DNA of 64,000 bases from Paenibacillus sp. L3-i20 (lineage in GTDB: Bacteria; Bacillota; Bacilli; Paenibacillales; Paenibacillaceae). Below are positions 47,048-56,379 of the stretch, piece after piece. The notes under the pieces were generated by a model that saw only the letters and a list, made by a program, of their open reading frames with translations, was not told where the DNA came from and did no database searches. The translations under genes were made by a program, and so were the position numbers. The stretch spans positions 1,008,501 to 1,072,500 of the forward strand of contig NZ_BQME02000001.1 in the NCBI RefSeq assembly GCF_022180385.2, written 5' to 3'. Every line of letters begins with the position of its first letter. Position 1 is the stretch's first letter.

Positions 47048-47686
47048 CTATAACCCTTTTTCAATACTATAGTTTTCATTGGAATTTTTTAAAACTAAAT
47101 CAAAATTGCCATGTTGAGGATGCATAAATAAATCATATTGAATTCTGCGTTCTTCATGGGATTTCCTTAAATAATTTATATCTGTTCCTCTTTCAGTAAC
47201 ATCACGAATACCCCTTCTCATGAGCTCCGTTTCCCCATCTGTATATAAGTAAACTTTCAAGTCATACAAATTGGGATCTGTAAAGGCAACGGACATACCT
47301 TCTACAATATTTATTTTATTTTGTGAAGTAATCAACATACTCTTTGCATAGTTCGTGCCAATAGTATAAAAATCCAAACCATCTCTCATCATATGAATGT
47401 CTCTCTCTAAAGCCAATATATTATGAGCAGCAGAATGACAAGCTGTCATTTTTTCTTGATGGTGTTCATTCTTGTATTCATAATTGATTAAAGTGTACTT
47501 CCGAAGATCAGAACCGATAATATAGGGGTCCGTATTGATATAATTAACATCGTCATGTCCCAAAAGCTTTAAAAGATTATGGGCGAACGTTGTCTTTCCA
47601 GATGCACCATGACCCGAAATCCCAATAATGTATTTTTTATCCTCACGTCTACTCAAATTCGCTATCTCATGTAAAATACTATCCAT
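47048..47686 (-). CDS. Uridine kinase-like P-loop kinase
   Basis: 212 residues from ATG 47686, which follows GGGAGGAAAT; the ATG at 47698 precedes that ribosome binding site. Walker A is GISGHGASGKTT near the start, followed by INTDPYIIGSDLRKY, as in the phosphoribulokinase/uridine kinase family. Late motifs are NIVEGMSVAF and RRGIRDVTERG, which carries the lid arginines. It probably phosphorylates a nucleoside or a similar small alcohol with ATP. The gene stands alone on the minus strand. Confidence 0.85.
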   Translation of the reverse strand: MDSILHEIANLSRREDKKYIIGISGHGASGKTTFAHNLLKLLGHDDVNYINTDPYIIGSDLRKYTLINYEYKNEHHQEKMTACHSAAHNILALERDIHMMRDGLDFYTIGTNYAKSMLITSQNKINIVEGMSVAFTDPNLYDLKVYLYTDGETELMRRGIRDVTERGTDINYLRKSHEERRIQYDLFMHPQHGNFDLVLKNSNENYSIEKGL

Positions 47687-47752
47687 ATTTCCTCCCATTT
47701 CTTCAATAATTCATGTTTATTATCTCGCAGTTTATAAGGTGTTTAACAATGC

Positions 47753-48138
47753 CTATTTACGCGGTACCCAAACCGCTCGGGTCCAAGCCATTTGCATACC
47801 GACTCGTTCCATAATGTTTTGACTTGAGGCTCCAAAATCCGCCTGTGCAACAACGATTTCACAATTAGCATTATATGCTTCGTATATTCGTCTATGTAGC
47901 AGTCCTGTTTTCAAGCCATTGTTTCTGAATTCAGGGATAGTAGCAGCAAGAGCACAGGAAGCTATATTGTTATCAATATGCATTGCAGCCACTGCAGCCG
48001 GGATATCATTCAAAAATGCCAAAAATAATTTCCAACCGGGTCTGTTCAGCAAACCAATGTTATTGTCCAAGAAGTGATGCTTATGAGCTGCGGATATTCC
48101 GGAGGCGACACAATGTATCTCCGCATACCTATCAAAAT
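47753..48138 (-). pseudogene. GNAT acetyltransferase fragment (C-terminal part)
   Basis: The frame reads FDRYAEIHCVASGISAAHKHH and on to VWVPRK, closed upstream by a stop. It encodes the acetyl-CoA-binding half of a GNAT protein (AALAATIPEFRNNGLKTGLLHRRIYEAYNANCEIVVAQADFGASSQNIMERVGMQ), where RNNGLKTGLL corresponds to the Q/RxxGxG/A loop. The N-terminal about 100 residues are missing. The only start codon candidate inside (TTG 48070) has no proper signal. It joins the ankyrin gene end in another frame, so it is probably a deletion remnant. Confidence 0.65.
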
Positions 48139-48561
48139 CGTTTTATCTCTTCCTTTAAGGTTTATATCAGTCCCGTTATCCAATAAATAAGCAGCGGCTT
48201 CTTCATGTCCAAAGTGAGCAGCAAGTCCCAGCGGCGTATATCCGTCAAAACTATGACTGTTGATCAAATTCGGAGTTTCTCTTAAAATCTCTTGTATTCT
48301 AGCTGTGTTACCGACTGCTGCTGCTTCATACAAGTTAAGATTCGCTCCTTTTGCGAGGAGCAATTCCTTTACTTCATGAGTATGGTAATACGCAGCTAAT
48401 AATAGTGCAGTCTGATCATCCTCGGATTTGGCATCTATTAATTCTTCGTCGACTTCAAGCAATTGTTTTACTTTATCTAAGTTCTTACTTTTAACAGCAC
48501 CCAACATTTCGTTTTTCAAACTACGAACATTCTCTTCAAGCTCTTTAGCTTTTAGTATCAA
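48046..48561 (-). CDS. Ankyrin-repeat protein, 3' end probably replaced
   Basis: 171 residues. Ankyrin repeats start after a short helical N-terminus: DDQTALLLAAYYHTHEVKELLLAKGANLNLYEAAAVGN, then FDGYTPLGLAAHFGHEEAAAYLLDNGTDINLKGRD. After that the sequence loses the repeat pattern (KTILIGMRRYIVSPPEYPQLISI...) exactly where the GNAT fragment begins in another frame. The C-terminal about 35 residues are therefore probably not original. No convincing ribosome binding site precedes the start. Ankyrin proteins bind other proteins; no partner is evident here. Confidence 0.7.
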   Translation of the reverse strand: MILKAKELEENVRSLKNEMLGAVKSKNLDKVKQLLEVDEELIDAKSEDDQTALLLAAYYHTHEVKELLLAKGANLNLYEAAAVGNTARIQEILRETPNLINSHSFDGYTPLGLAAHFGHEEAAAYLLDNGTDINLKGRDKTILIGMRRYIVSPPEYPQLISITSWTITLVC

Positions 48562-48649
48562 TTCTTCTGAAGACTGGACTCCGATACTAATGAATTGAGA
48601 AGCAACTTCTGAGCGACTTTGTGCAAAGCTTCCCCACTAGGTAAAGACG

Positions 48650-48696
48650 AAAAAGCCGATTGATAATCAGGAGAAATCCCGAAAATAGATCGGCTC
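48650..48696 (-). terminator. Terminator-like hairpin downstream of ecsC-type gene
   Basis: On the minus strand AGCCGATCTATTTTCGGG pairs with its near complement ending AATCGGCT and TTTTT follows. It lies about 155 bases after the EcsC stop codon and is a member of the recurring hairpin family. Confidence 0.7.
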
Positions 48697-48851
48697 AGTA
48701 GCAATCTAATTTTGATGAGTGGTGCACGTTAAGTGTTGAGTGACAGAATTAAAATGTGAATTACAGTAACTATATTATTGAGTTATTCTCACGTCAGCCA
48801 CTAGTGTTCTTGCTTATAATGAATAAATCAGAAAGAGAAGTTCCTATCGAG

Positions 48852-49607
48852 TCACAACCATGCTGTGGAGCTATTGGCGTTATCAGACAATCTCCTTGTC
48901 CGAAAGCTGTTTATTGCGAATTTCCCCAATTCCTCGACGATGCTGTAGTTGGCCCATGCTCCTGCAACAGCACCGATACCAGGCACCATCTGCAGCATTT
49001 TGCGGAAGTCGATCGCATCCCTGTATTCCTTCTGGAAGTTTTCCCAGTTCAACTCTTTATAATATTCTGAATCCGACGACCATTGAATCTTTTCTTTGTT
49101 CCAGTCCCGAATCTGTATCAGAATCTGTCTGCGCTTCTTGTTCTCCGAGTATGTCAACTGGAATAGCGTTAGGATGAAGATTCGTTCGGAGAAAGTCTTG
49201 GTCGAATAGCCGTACACATGTGCAAGCTCGAAAAGCATCTTCATCTTGATCGCGATAAGAGCTGGGAAATCGACCGCACTAAACAGAATTCCCCCAGCGC
49301 CTGTACCGGCTCCCTCGGCTGTGGCGATCTTTTGATACAGGGAAATGACTTGTCTGGCAAGATCATCGGCCTGTTCCAATGTAAGCGAACTTTCAACGGT
49401 TCTCTTCGGTGTATACTCTGCTCCGAATAGCGTCGTGCGGACAATAACTTTAACGGTACCCGTTATCGTGTTCTGCACTTTGGCTGGAACGATGGAATTA
49501 ATTTTGTTTCCGACCTTCTTCGATGCATTCTCTAACAGGCCAGGAGTCTTGTAAAAACTGTGTTCCCAATCTTCTAACTCTTGCAAGATTTTTTCTTCAT
49601 ACCTCAT
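48852..49607 (-). CDS. EcsC family protein
   Basis: 251 residues. The family pattern is visible along the protein: an N-terminal WEHSFYKTPGLLENASKKVGNKINSIVPAKVQNTI, then a central hydrophobic/glycine-rich AEGAGTGAGGILFSAVDFPALIAIKMKMLFELAHVYGY, and a late VPGIGAVAGAWANYSIVEELGKFA. The Bacillus name-giving protein is encoded beside an ABC transporter, but here the gene is alone. The biochemical role is not known. Start ATG 49607 behind GGAGCGG. Confidence 0.88.
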   Translation of the reverse strand: MRYEEKILQELEDWEHSFYKTPGLLENASKKVGNKINSIVPAKVQNTITGTVKVIVRTTLFGAEYTPKRTVESSLTLEQADDLARQVISLYQKIATAEGAGTGAGGILFSAVDFPALIAIKMKMLFELAHVYGYSTKTFSERIFILTLFQLTYSENKKRRQILIQIRDWNKEKIQWSSDSEYYKELNWENFQKEYRDAIDFRKMLQMVPGIGAVAGAWANYSIVEELGKFAINSFRTRRLSDNANSSTAWL

Positions 49608-49775
49608 CCTGGTCCGCTCCTTCGTGTGTCTTATTTACTACTAACAAATATACTACGCCAGGTTCAGCTTGAGGTCACCTACAAACAGATAATCTAGATT
49701 TCCTGTTAATCTAACGATATAAGCAAGGAACTTCAGAACCTTACTTGTTTATGTTTAATTTAGGATGATTTTTAA

Positions 49776-50252
49776 CTAACCGACTTTTGTCAACTTGATA
49801 TCCATCCAAGGTACCCAAATGCCGTCATCGCCTGAAAGCTCCCAACTGCCGGCTAAGGTGTTGCTGTCATCACTAAACATACCTGTGAAGCGTTCCGATT
49901 TTCCTGTAATGGTCCAGACGGCATCAAGCAGATTCGCTTGGTACGTACCTACATTGCCTCGGTTATCATAAGAGTGCGTAAAGTATGTCTGACTTATAGT
50001 ATCATAACCTATGATCTCGACGGTCTTAACCTCTTCGTCCCCCATATAGCCATCCACGTGGTGGATAAGAAAAAATCCTCCAGGCAGCCATTCATAAGTA
50101 TCAGTTGCCTTCAGCTTGGCAGCCGGACCGGATGGACTCACCTTAATCTGTCCTTCTGTATTCCATTTGCCTATAAACACATTCAAACGAGTGAGCGCAG
50201 GATCCGGCTTGGATGGATCGTGTGGAGCAAAGGAAGCATTCTTCTCGGTCAC
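49776..50252 (-). CDS. DUF1579-like protein
   Basis: 158 residues from a GTG with GAAGGAGGAA upstream. It has the DUF1579 pattern: LTRLNVFIGKWNTEGQI near the start, then YEWLPGGFFLIHHVDGYMGDEEVKTVEIIGYD, then SYDNRGNVGTYQA and WTITGKSERFTG. This is a lipocalin-like beta-barrel of unknown function, possibly binding a small ligand. Alone on its strand. Confidence 0.8.
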   Translation of the reverse strand: MTEKNASFAPHDPSKPDPALTRLNVFIGKWNTEGQIKVSPSGPAAKLKATDTYEWLPGGFFLIHHVDGYMGDEEVKTVEIIGYDTISQTYFTHSYDNRGNVGTYQANLLDAVWTITGKSERFTGMFSDDSNTLAGSWELSGDDGIWVPWMDIKLTKVG

Positions 50253-50428
50253 TAATATGTTCCTCCTTCATGATCAGAGCGATTGTCACGCTAGACGAAT
50301 CAATTTTTTAATCTACTTTTATTCTACGTTACTACAAATGATGTTGTTTCTTATCGATTGCCATAGTCTAACACTTTATTTTCTTCTAATAGTTGTTGTA
50401 AGATGAAAATAAAGTAATAAATTGGGAT

Positions 50429-50460
50429 AAAGGAGTATGAGATTAGGTTCATACTCCTTT
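50429..50460 (+). promoter_or_regulatory. Perfect hairpin before small secreted-type gene
   Basis: AAAGGAGTATGA and TCATACTCCTTT form a perfect 12-bp stem with an 8-base loop, 55 bases before the GTG at 50515. It has no T-run. It may be a weak terminator for either strand, or a structural element in the 5' leader of the next gene. Confidence 0.5.
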
Positions 50461-50514
50461 AGATGGTACTATTTCATGTCCAGTATTCCCCAACTTTCTT
50501 AAAGAGGTGATAAA

Positions 50515-50949
50515 GTGAAAAAGCTACTCTTTATTCAAGCACTATTGGTTCTTTGTTTTATTCTTTCAGTCTTCATTATGTACAAGCATTATGAAAGTGA
50601 AAATAGTAAAACTACGACAAATTTTATGGCAAAAGAAATAGGAACTACTTTTTCTCAATTAAAAGAGGGGGATCATTTAATTTCTGATTACATCCATTTA
50701 TCGACTAACGGCTTCGATGAAGATGACGTAATTGAATTAATAAAGAAAACAAAAAAAGTTAAAAACACTTTAAAAGATTTATCTGGATCCTCGGCTTCAA
50801 TCGAGTCCCTCAATGAGGTATTAAATGCCCTATCAACGGGTAACACAAAAAAGGCATCTACCTTAATTGAGACTGACTTTAAAGACAAGTTAACTGTTTT
50901 GAAAGAAGTACAAATATCGAGATTATCGGATGAAGCGGTTGAACGATAG
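50515..50949 (+). CDS. Hypothetical membrane-anchored small protein
   Basis: 144 residues from a GTG behind AAAGAGGTGA. An N-terminal hydrophobic helix (LLFIQALLVLCFILSVFIMY) should anchor it in the membrane with the rest outside. The remainder is helical and charged (LIKKTKKVKNTLKDLSGSS...LNALSTGNTKKASTLIETDF). No family recognised. It is convergent with the response regulator gene at 51001. Confidence 0.75.
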   Translation: MKKLLFIQALLVLCFILSVFIMYKHYESENSKTTTNFMAKEIGTTFSQLKEGDHLISDYIHLSTNGFDEDDVIELIKKTKKVKNTLKDLSGSSASIESLNEVLNALSTGNTKKASTLIETDFKDKLTVLKEVQISRLSDEAVER

Positions 50950-51000
50950 AAATCTATAGGATCAGCTGGTTTTTTCCATTTTCGAAAAGGCATCATAAAT

Positions 51001-52644
51001 TTAACCATAAGTATCTCGATACTCCTGTGGAGTTAAGCCGGTATGCTTTTTGAACACATTAATAAAGGAGTGAGCTCGCTGATAACCAATTTGCGCTGCA
51101 ATTTCATACACTTTGTCCGATGAGGATAAGAGCATATGAGCAGCTTTTTCAATGCGGATTCGATACACATAGTCGCTTAAATTTTCGCCCGTTTCTAACT
51201 TGTAAATTTTAGAAATATATACAGGATGCATAAACACATGCTCCGAGATCGCCGTTAAAGATACGTCGCTCGATAAATGCTGTTCTACGAATTGGTTCAC
51301 TTCAGCAATCAGCTTCGCTCTAGAATCCCGCACCTCAACCTCATTACCAGAACGCAGACAATTTAGTACATCAAATGACCATTCATAAAGCTGTTGAAAG
51401 GAGCGGTGCGGAGTGCCTTGAACGAGCTTATTGTAGCTCTTACCGATTAACTCAGATAAGGGGCGACCATTTTTGTGTGAAAAATAGGTAGCGGCTGAGG
51501 CAATCGAAACAAACACTTCCAGCAGATGCTCCTGCAGCTCCACTCGTTTGTCTTTAAGCTCCCTCATAATGAGCTCTAGTCGGTTATGTGCTGCCGTCCA
51601 CTGTCCCGCTTCCAATAATTGTGCGAGCGTAGGCATCTCATAAAGCGAAGGAATTGATCGCATCTCTATACTTTCCGCTTGTTCCTCCGCAAAGGTCACA
51701 ATTAAGTCCTGCTCCGTGCCAATCCGCTTTCTAAGTGTCGTAAGTGTGCTGTTGTAAAGTTCGGATAAATCATCCGGAAAAATCCCGTTACGACTTATTA
51801 GAATTGACGCAGAACCTTTTAAATGGGTATGAATCACGCTCTGCAACTGTGTAGCGATGAGCTCCATAACATGTAAAGAAGCAGCCTCATCTATAGGAGT
51901 CATTACGATGTCCATATCTTGGCTCCTAGGCTTTACTAGGAAAACGAGATAATCATGCCAATCTTTCCCGTGCCATAACTCAAATTGTGGGGCAAATAAC
52001 TCCTCGGCAATATTTCCAACCGCATACTCTACCAGTGCAAGACTCCGGGAATCATAGCCATAAAATGGTTCTTCAAGCCGCACTAGCATGGACCAAAACA
52101 CATCTCCATGAAAGTCCGGCAACTGCAACATGCTGAGTCTATCCTGTAGCTCGGAATCACTAAGTCTTCTGCCCTGCAACAGCTCATTGAGCAAGTTAGC
52201 ACGCAGTTGAGGTAAGTTTTCTCGCAGAGTACGCGAGACCTTACCGCTAGAGAGGACTTGCTCCCACTCGGCCTGAATTTTCTGCAAAGCTTGGGAGACA
52301 GTGACGAGCAACTCTTCGTCGGTAACCGGTTTTAACAAATAACTCCAAGCACCTTGATTGATCGCTTTCTTGGCGTACTCAAAATCAGCATGTCCCGACA
52401 GCAAGATGCATTGGATCTTCTTCCATTTCATTCTGATCAAAGCGGATAGTTCAAGACCAGTCATGCCAGGCATGTGAATATCGGTAATGACAACATCAAT
52501 CGGATGCTCATGCAGCTTTTCGATAGCTTCATAAGCGGAATAGGCTTTGTGCACGGTAACAACTCCGACTTGCTCCCAAGGTACAAGTTCCGCTAATCGT
52601 TCTACGACATGTGCTTCATCATCCACGATTAAGAGCTGTGACAT
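51001..52644 (-). CDS. YesN-type response regulator with AraC DNA-binding domain
   Basis: 547 residues. N-terminal receiver domain: QLLIVDDEAHVVERL with the acidic pair, DVVITDIHMPGMTGLE with the phospho-accepting Asp, and LKPVTDEELL with the conserved Lys. A long middle region follows, and then the AraC helix-turn-helix pair at about 445-547 (LTAISEHVFMHPVYISKIYKLETGENLSDYV..., then IAAQIGYQRAHSFINVFKKHTGLTPQEYR). It overlaps the sensor kinase gene by 26 bases. It should control the sugar ABC genes upstream when phosphorylated by that kinase. Confidence 0.95.
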   Translation of the reverse strand: MSQLLIVDDEAHVVERLAELVPWEQVGVVTVHKAYSAYEAIEKLHEHPIDVVITDIHMPGMTGLELSALIRMKWKKIQCILLSGHADFEYAKKAINQGAWSYLLKPVTDEELLVTVSQALQKIQAEWEQVLSSGKVSRTLRENLPQLRANLLNELLQGRRLSDSELQDRLSMLQLPDFHGDVFWSMLVRLEEPFYGYDSRSLALVEYAVGNIAEELFAPQFELWHGKDWHDYLVFLVKPRSQDMDIVMTPIDEAASLHVMELIATQLQSVIHTHLKGSASILISRNGIFPDDLSELYNSTLTTLRKRIGTEQDLIVTFAEEQAESIEMRSIPSLYEMPTLAQLLEAGQWTAAHNRLELIMRELKDKRVELQEHLLEVFVSIASAATYFSHKNGRPLSELIGKSYNKLVQGTPHRSFQQLYEWSFDVLNCLRSGNEVEVRDSRAKLIAEVNQFVEQHLSSDVSLTAISEHVFMHPVYISKIYKLETGENLSDYVYRIRIEKAAHMLLSSSDKVYEIAAQIGYQRAHSFINVFKKHTGLTPQEYRDTYG

Positions 52645-54382
52645 CTTGTTCGCACCTCCTCCATCTCAATGTTACTTTTAGTCCACCTAGCTTGCTTGGA
52701 GCAAGCGTAATTCCACCACCATCTCCGTCCCCGAACATGTAGCGAAGGCGTTTATGTACATTCCATACTCCGCAACTAACTTCGGTATCCATCGGTCTAG
52801 TCAATTGTTTTTCCAATTCATGCAGATCAACAGGCTCCATACCACGACCGTTATCTTCTATCGTAATCGTATAGTAGTCACCTTGTTGATCTCCTGTAAT
52901 TAGAATAATGCCTTCACCCGGTTTTTTTTCTACACCATGTACAATTGCGTTCTCAACGATTGGCTGTATTAATAAGCGAGGAACCTGAACATCCAACATA
53001 TATGCTGGAATATGAAGTTCATAATGAAGCCTTTGCATCCGTAAATTGTGGATCGTTAAATAATTTTCAATGAGTTTGATTTCTTCGCGAAAAGATGCAG
53101 TTTGCAATTCCATACGAGTGGAGTATCGATAATATTCAGCTAAATTCTGAGCCATAGCTACAACGGCGGGAGTGTCTCCAAGTTTGGCAGTATTGATGAC
53201 AAAAAATAAACTGTTGTACAAAAAATGCGGATTAATTTGCGCTTGAAGCTGCTTAACGGTTGCTTCGTGCAGCCTAAGTTTCTCTGCGTATACGCGCTCA
53301 ATCAGATCTTGAATCTGTTCCGCCATTTCATTGAAACGTTCAAATAGAAAATCAAATTCATTATGCGGCCTGAAACGGAGCCTTGCGGATAAATCGCCTT
53401 TCTTCAGGCGCTGAACACCTTGCACTAGTTTTCGGATCGGTCGCTGAACGTTGCGATATAAGAAATAAGCGACTAGGAAGCTCATTGCGAGAAGCAATAC
53501 GATTGTTGTATAGAACAGTATGTTTGTTTGTTTGATAGGAGCTAATATATCTTGTACAGGAACGTAATTAATTAAATACCAGTCTAGTTGGGCGGATTTC
53601 ACATAAAAGACGGCATGCCGTTTACCTTCTAGCTTCGTAAATAAGCTCCCCGTCTCCTCCAAATGCTGGGTATTTAAGAATGGAAGCAGCTCCTCTATTC
53701 TATCGTTGTTCTTCGTGCTGCTTCCAATAGGCGGCTTGCCAAAGCGATAAAAGAAAGGGTCTCCCTTATCTCCTGACTTGACCTGATCCAGCATGGCTGT
53801 TAAATTGCTGTCCGAGAAGCTTACTTGGATCATCGTACGGATTTGGGAGATGGATGTAGCTCCATAGGGCTCGACGATTTGCCGAACGAAGCGTGCTCCC
53901 GGCTGCCTTGCTTCTTCACGTTTGCTAGAGTCATAGGTCCAGCCTAGCAGAGGAGCAAAGGTTCTTATATCCTCTTCGTTATAGCTCATCAGCAAATTAG
54001 AGGATACTGCTTGTTTTTCCTTAGGCATATAGACCGTGAGATCATTCGTCCAAGCGCTAGAAACGCTCTGCAGACTTAACTTTTCGGTAATTCGGGTCTG
54101 TTCAGTAATTCGGTCAAATGGCTTGTCGGAACGTTTTTCCAAAAAATCGCGCAAATAAGGATCTGAACCTAAAATACCTGGAAACATAGCAAGCTGCTCT
54201 ACGGTTGTATCGAATTGTTGTAGGAAAAAGGACAGCTGACTGAGGTTCGAAGACTGAATTTCATCTTGAACAACGTCCACACTGACCCTATTCGTATAAA
54301 TATAAAGAATAAGTACGGGAGTGACCAACACTACAATTAACATAATGATTTTACTAAAGATCGTCAGTCTTCCAGCCATCAT
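52619..54382 (-). CDS. YesM-type sensor histidine kinase
   Basis: 587 residues. Membrane helix at about 10-30, a large extracytoplasmic sensor region, a second helix at about 290-310 (ILFYTTIVLLLAMSFLVAYFLY), then HAMP (RPIRKLVQGVQRLKKGDLSARL). The histidine kinase part is of the His_kinase/YesM type (LQAQINPHFLYNSLFFVINTAK, with the His) and the ATPase (QPIVENAIVHGVEKKPGEG, DNGRGM). It probably senses a carbohydrate outside the cell together with the neighbouring ABC transporter. Start ATG 54382. Confidence 0.95.
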   Translation of the reverse strand: MMAGRLTIFSKIIMLIVVLVTPVLILYIYTNRVSVDVVQDEIQSSNLSQLSFFLQQFDTTVEQLAMFPGILGSDPYLRDFLEKRSDKPFDRITEQTRITEKLSLQSVSSAWTNDLTVYMPKEKQAVSSNLLMSYNEEDIRTFAPLLGWTYDSSKREEARQPGARFVRQIVEPYGATSISQIRTMIQVSFSDSNLTAMLDQVKSGDKGDPFFYRFGKPPIGSSTKNNDRIEELLPFLNTQHLEETGSLFTKLEGKRHAVFYVKSAQLDWYLINYVPVQDILAPIKQTNILFYTTIVLLLAMSFLVAYFLYRNVQRPIRKLVQGVQRLKKGDLSARLRFRPHNEFDFLFERFNEMAEQIQDLIERVYAEKLRLHEATVKQLQAQINPHFLYNSLFFVINTAKLGDTPAVVAMAQNLAEYYRYSTRMELQTASFREEIKLIENYLTIHNLRMQRLHYELHIPAYMLDVQVPRLLIQPIVENAIVHGVEKKPGEGIILITGDQQGDYYTITIEDNGRGMEPVDLHELEKQLTRPMDTEVSCGVWNVHKRLRYMFGDGDGGGITLAPSKLGGLKVTLRWRRCEQDVTALNRG

Positions 54383-54421
54383 CGTTACCGCCTCTTATCC
54401 CAGTGGTCTATTAGGATTAGC

Positions 54422-55240
54422 TTATCCCTTCACTGCACCGGACGCAAGACCGCTTACAATATATCGTTGAGCGAGCAAGGCGATAATAAGAACGGGTAAA
54501 GTTATGATACAAGCTGCCGCCATCAAAGCTCCCCAGTTGATTTCCGAATAAGATAAAAAATTAAATACAGCTATTGGCAACGTTTTTGTTTTGTCTCCCG
54601 CCAGAATGACCGAAAACATAAAGTTGTTCCAAGAGAAAATGAACGATAATAGGGATGAAGTAATAATTCCGGGAACAGATATTGGCAATACAATACGTGT
54701 GAACACACCCGAACGTGTACATCCGTCGATGAGACCAGCTTCCTCAATTTCATGTGGCAGTCCTTCGAAGAAGGAAATCATCACCCAAATAATAAAAGGC
54801 AGACCTACAAGCATGTGGCTCAGAATAAGTGCAGTATACGTATCCACAAGCCCCACTTTTGAAAAGATGATAAACCAAGGAATCAAGAATGAAATCCCGG
54901 GTACAATGCGGGCAACCAATATAATTAAACCCAAGCTGTGCAGTCGATAACGAGCGATGGCATAAGCGGCTGGGAGTCCTAGAATAAGCGAGCCAATCGT
55001 TGAACCTGCAGCGACAACAAAACTATTGATTACGTATTTCATGAAGTCATATTCCTGAAATACATTGATATAGTTGTTAAACGTAGGCTTGAACACAAAA
55101 AACTGTTCCGTGGACATAATTTGAGCTTGCGTCTTAAACGATGCGAGCAGCATCCAAATAAATGGGAACGAGAAGGCTAGCAGTACGATCAACGTAGTGA
55201 GCGCAAAAATAATCGCATATATTCTCTTTTGTTGTTTCAT
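54422..55240 (-). CDS. Carbohydrate ABC transporter permease, MalG type
   Basis: 272 residues with six membrane segments and the EAA loop EGLPHEIEEAGLIDGCTRSGVFTRIVLPISVPGI, which contacts the ATPase. The C-terminus ends in QRYIVSGLASGAVKG, typical of the CUT1 family. Start overlaps the other permease gene by 4 bases. The ATPase subunit is not encoded here; it is usually shared (MsmX/UgpC type). Confidence 0.95.
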   Translation of the reverse strand: MKQQKRIYAIIFALTTLIVLLAFSFPFIWMLLASFKTQAQIMSTEQFFVFKPTFNNYINVFQEYDFMKYVINSFVVAAGSTIGSLILGLPAAYAIARYRLHSLGLIILVARIVPGISFLIPWFIIFSKVGLVDTYTALILSHMLVGLPFIIWVMISFFEGLPHEIEEAGLIDGCTRSGVFTRIVLPISVPGIITSSLLSFIFSWNNFMFSVILAGDKTKTLPIAVFNFLSYSEINWGALMAAACIITLPVLIIALLAQRYIVSGLASGAVKG

Positions 55241-56118
55241 GACGACGCCTCCATACGTTTACGAATCCAGATCATAAGAAGTGTGGCGCCCATGACTAAA
55301 GCGAAGAAAATAACCAAAAGTGATGAAGCTGTACCTAATTTAAAGTATTGGAAGCCAAGGGTGTAACCATAAATATTGAGCGTCTCGGATACATTGTTTG
55401 GTCCGCCTTGTGTCGTCGCATAAATAATATCGAATGTTTTCATTACGTCGATAAGTCGCAGCATCATCGCTACGATAATCGTTTGCTTCAGCAAGGGCAA
55501 GGTGATATGAATTAGCTTCTGCCACTTCGATGCGCCATCGACATCCGCTGCTTCGTAAGGTTCCGAAGGCAATGTAGATAAGCCGGCCATTACGATTAAT
55601 GAAATCATCGGTGTCCATTGCCAAACGTCAATCAAAATCAAGGAAGGCAGTGCCTGAGTAGGGGAGGCAATCCACAACTGCGGATCTAATCCTATCAATT
55701 TCAATAGGGTGTTGGCAGCACCAATGGTTGGTTCATAAATAAGCAGCCATACGAGCCCCATTGCGACAGGTGTCGCTACCATTGGAAGTAAAAAGATCGT
55801 TTTTGCAATATTTTTACCGCGGAAGTTTCTGAATAACAGCAAGGCAATTGCAACACCTAAAAAGGTTTCAATAATGATTGCACCAAACGTGAACGTAAAT
55901 GTGCTTTGGACGGATTTCCAGAAGCGTTCTTCTGTCAGCAACGTGATGTAGTTGGCTAATCCTACCCATTTCGGCGGTGACGTTGCCGACATACTCCATT
56001 CAAAGAAGCTGATTCTTACTGTGTACAGAATTGGAAACACCATCATAAGCAGAACGAACAAAACCGCGGGAAGGGTATAAATCCATTTCAAATTGCGATC
56101 GAACCAGTTGGTCGCCAT
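55237..56118 (-). CDS. Carbohydrate ABC transporter permease, MalF type
   Basis: 293 residues with six membrane segments: TLPAVLFVLLMMVFPILYTVRISFFEW at the start and the EAA loop LPSEPYEAADVDGASKWQKLIHITLPLLKQTI late. CUT1 family. It works with the MalG-type permease and the lipoprotein at 56380-57717. A MITE-like element separates it from the lipoprotein gene. Confidence 0.95.
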   Translation of the reverse strand: MATNWFDRNLKWIYTLPAVLFVLLMMVFPILYTVRISFFEWSMSATSPPKWVGLANYITLLTEERFWKSVQSTFTFTFGAIIIETFLGVAIALLLFRNFRGKNIAKTIFLLPMVATPVAMGLVWLLIYEPTIGAANTLLKLIGLDPQLWIASPTQALPSLILIDVWQWTPMISLIVMAGLSTLPSEPYEAADVDGASKWQKLIHITLPLLKQTIIVAMMLRLIDVMKTFDIIYATTQGGPNNVSETLNIYGYTLGFQYFKLGTASSLLVIFFALVMGATLLMIWIRKRMEASS

Positions 56119-56167
56119 TGCTGATCAAATCCTTTCTCATAGGTGTAGGTATCTCTCAAAATATAGA

Positions 56168-56360
56168 GGGGCTGTCCCATAAGCTCGTATGGCAAAATCC
56201 AAACTGCGCAAGACATATGCTTCCGATCGCTGTTGTATCCAAATTCCCTAAATGAATGGGTTATGGGTGGAATTCGGATACAAAGGCGAACGCTATCGCT
56301 TCTCCAGCATATGTCTTACTCCGTTTGTTCTAGCCAGCAAAACTGTTTTGGGACAGCCCC
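56168..56360. repeat. MITE-like element, 193 bp
   Basis: Perfect 12-base terminal inverted repeats GGGGCTGTCCCA (56168-56179) and TGGGACAGCCCC (56349-56360). Inside, long imperfect complementary arms (GACATATGCTTCC..., and ...CTTCTCCAGCATATGTC) make the whole unit foldable into one hairpin. No coding sequence and no clear target duplication. It lies between the solute-binding lipoprotein gene and the permease genes, so it may also attenuate transcription within the operon. Confidence 0.75.
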
Positions 56361-56379
56361 CCGCTTGATTGAGGTTTGG

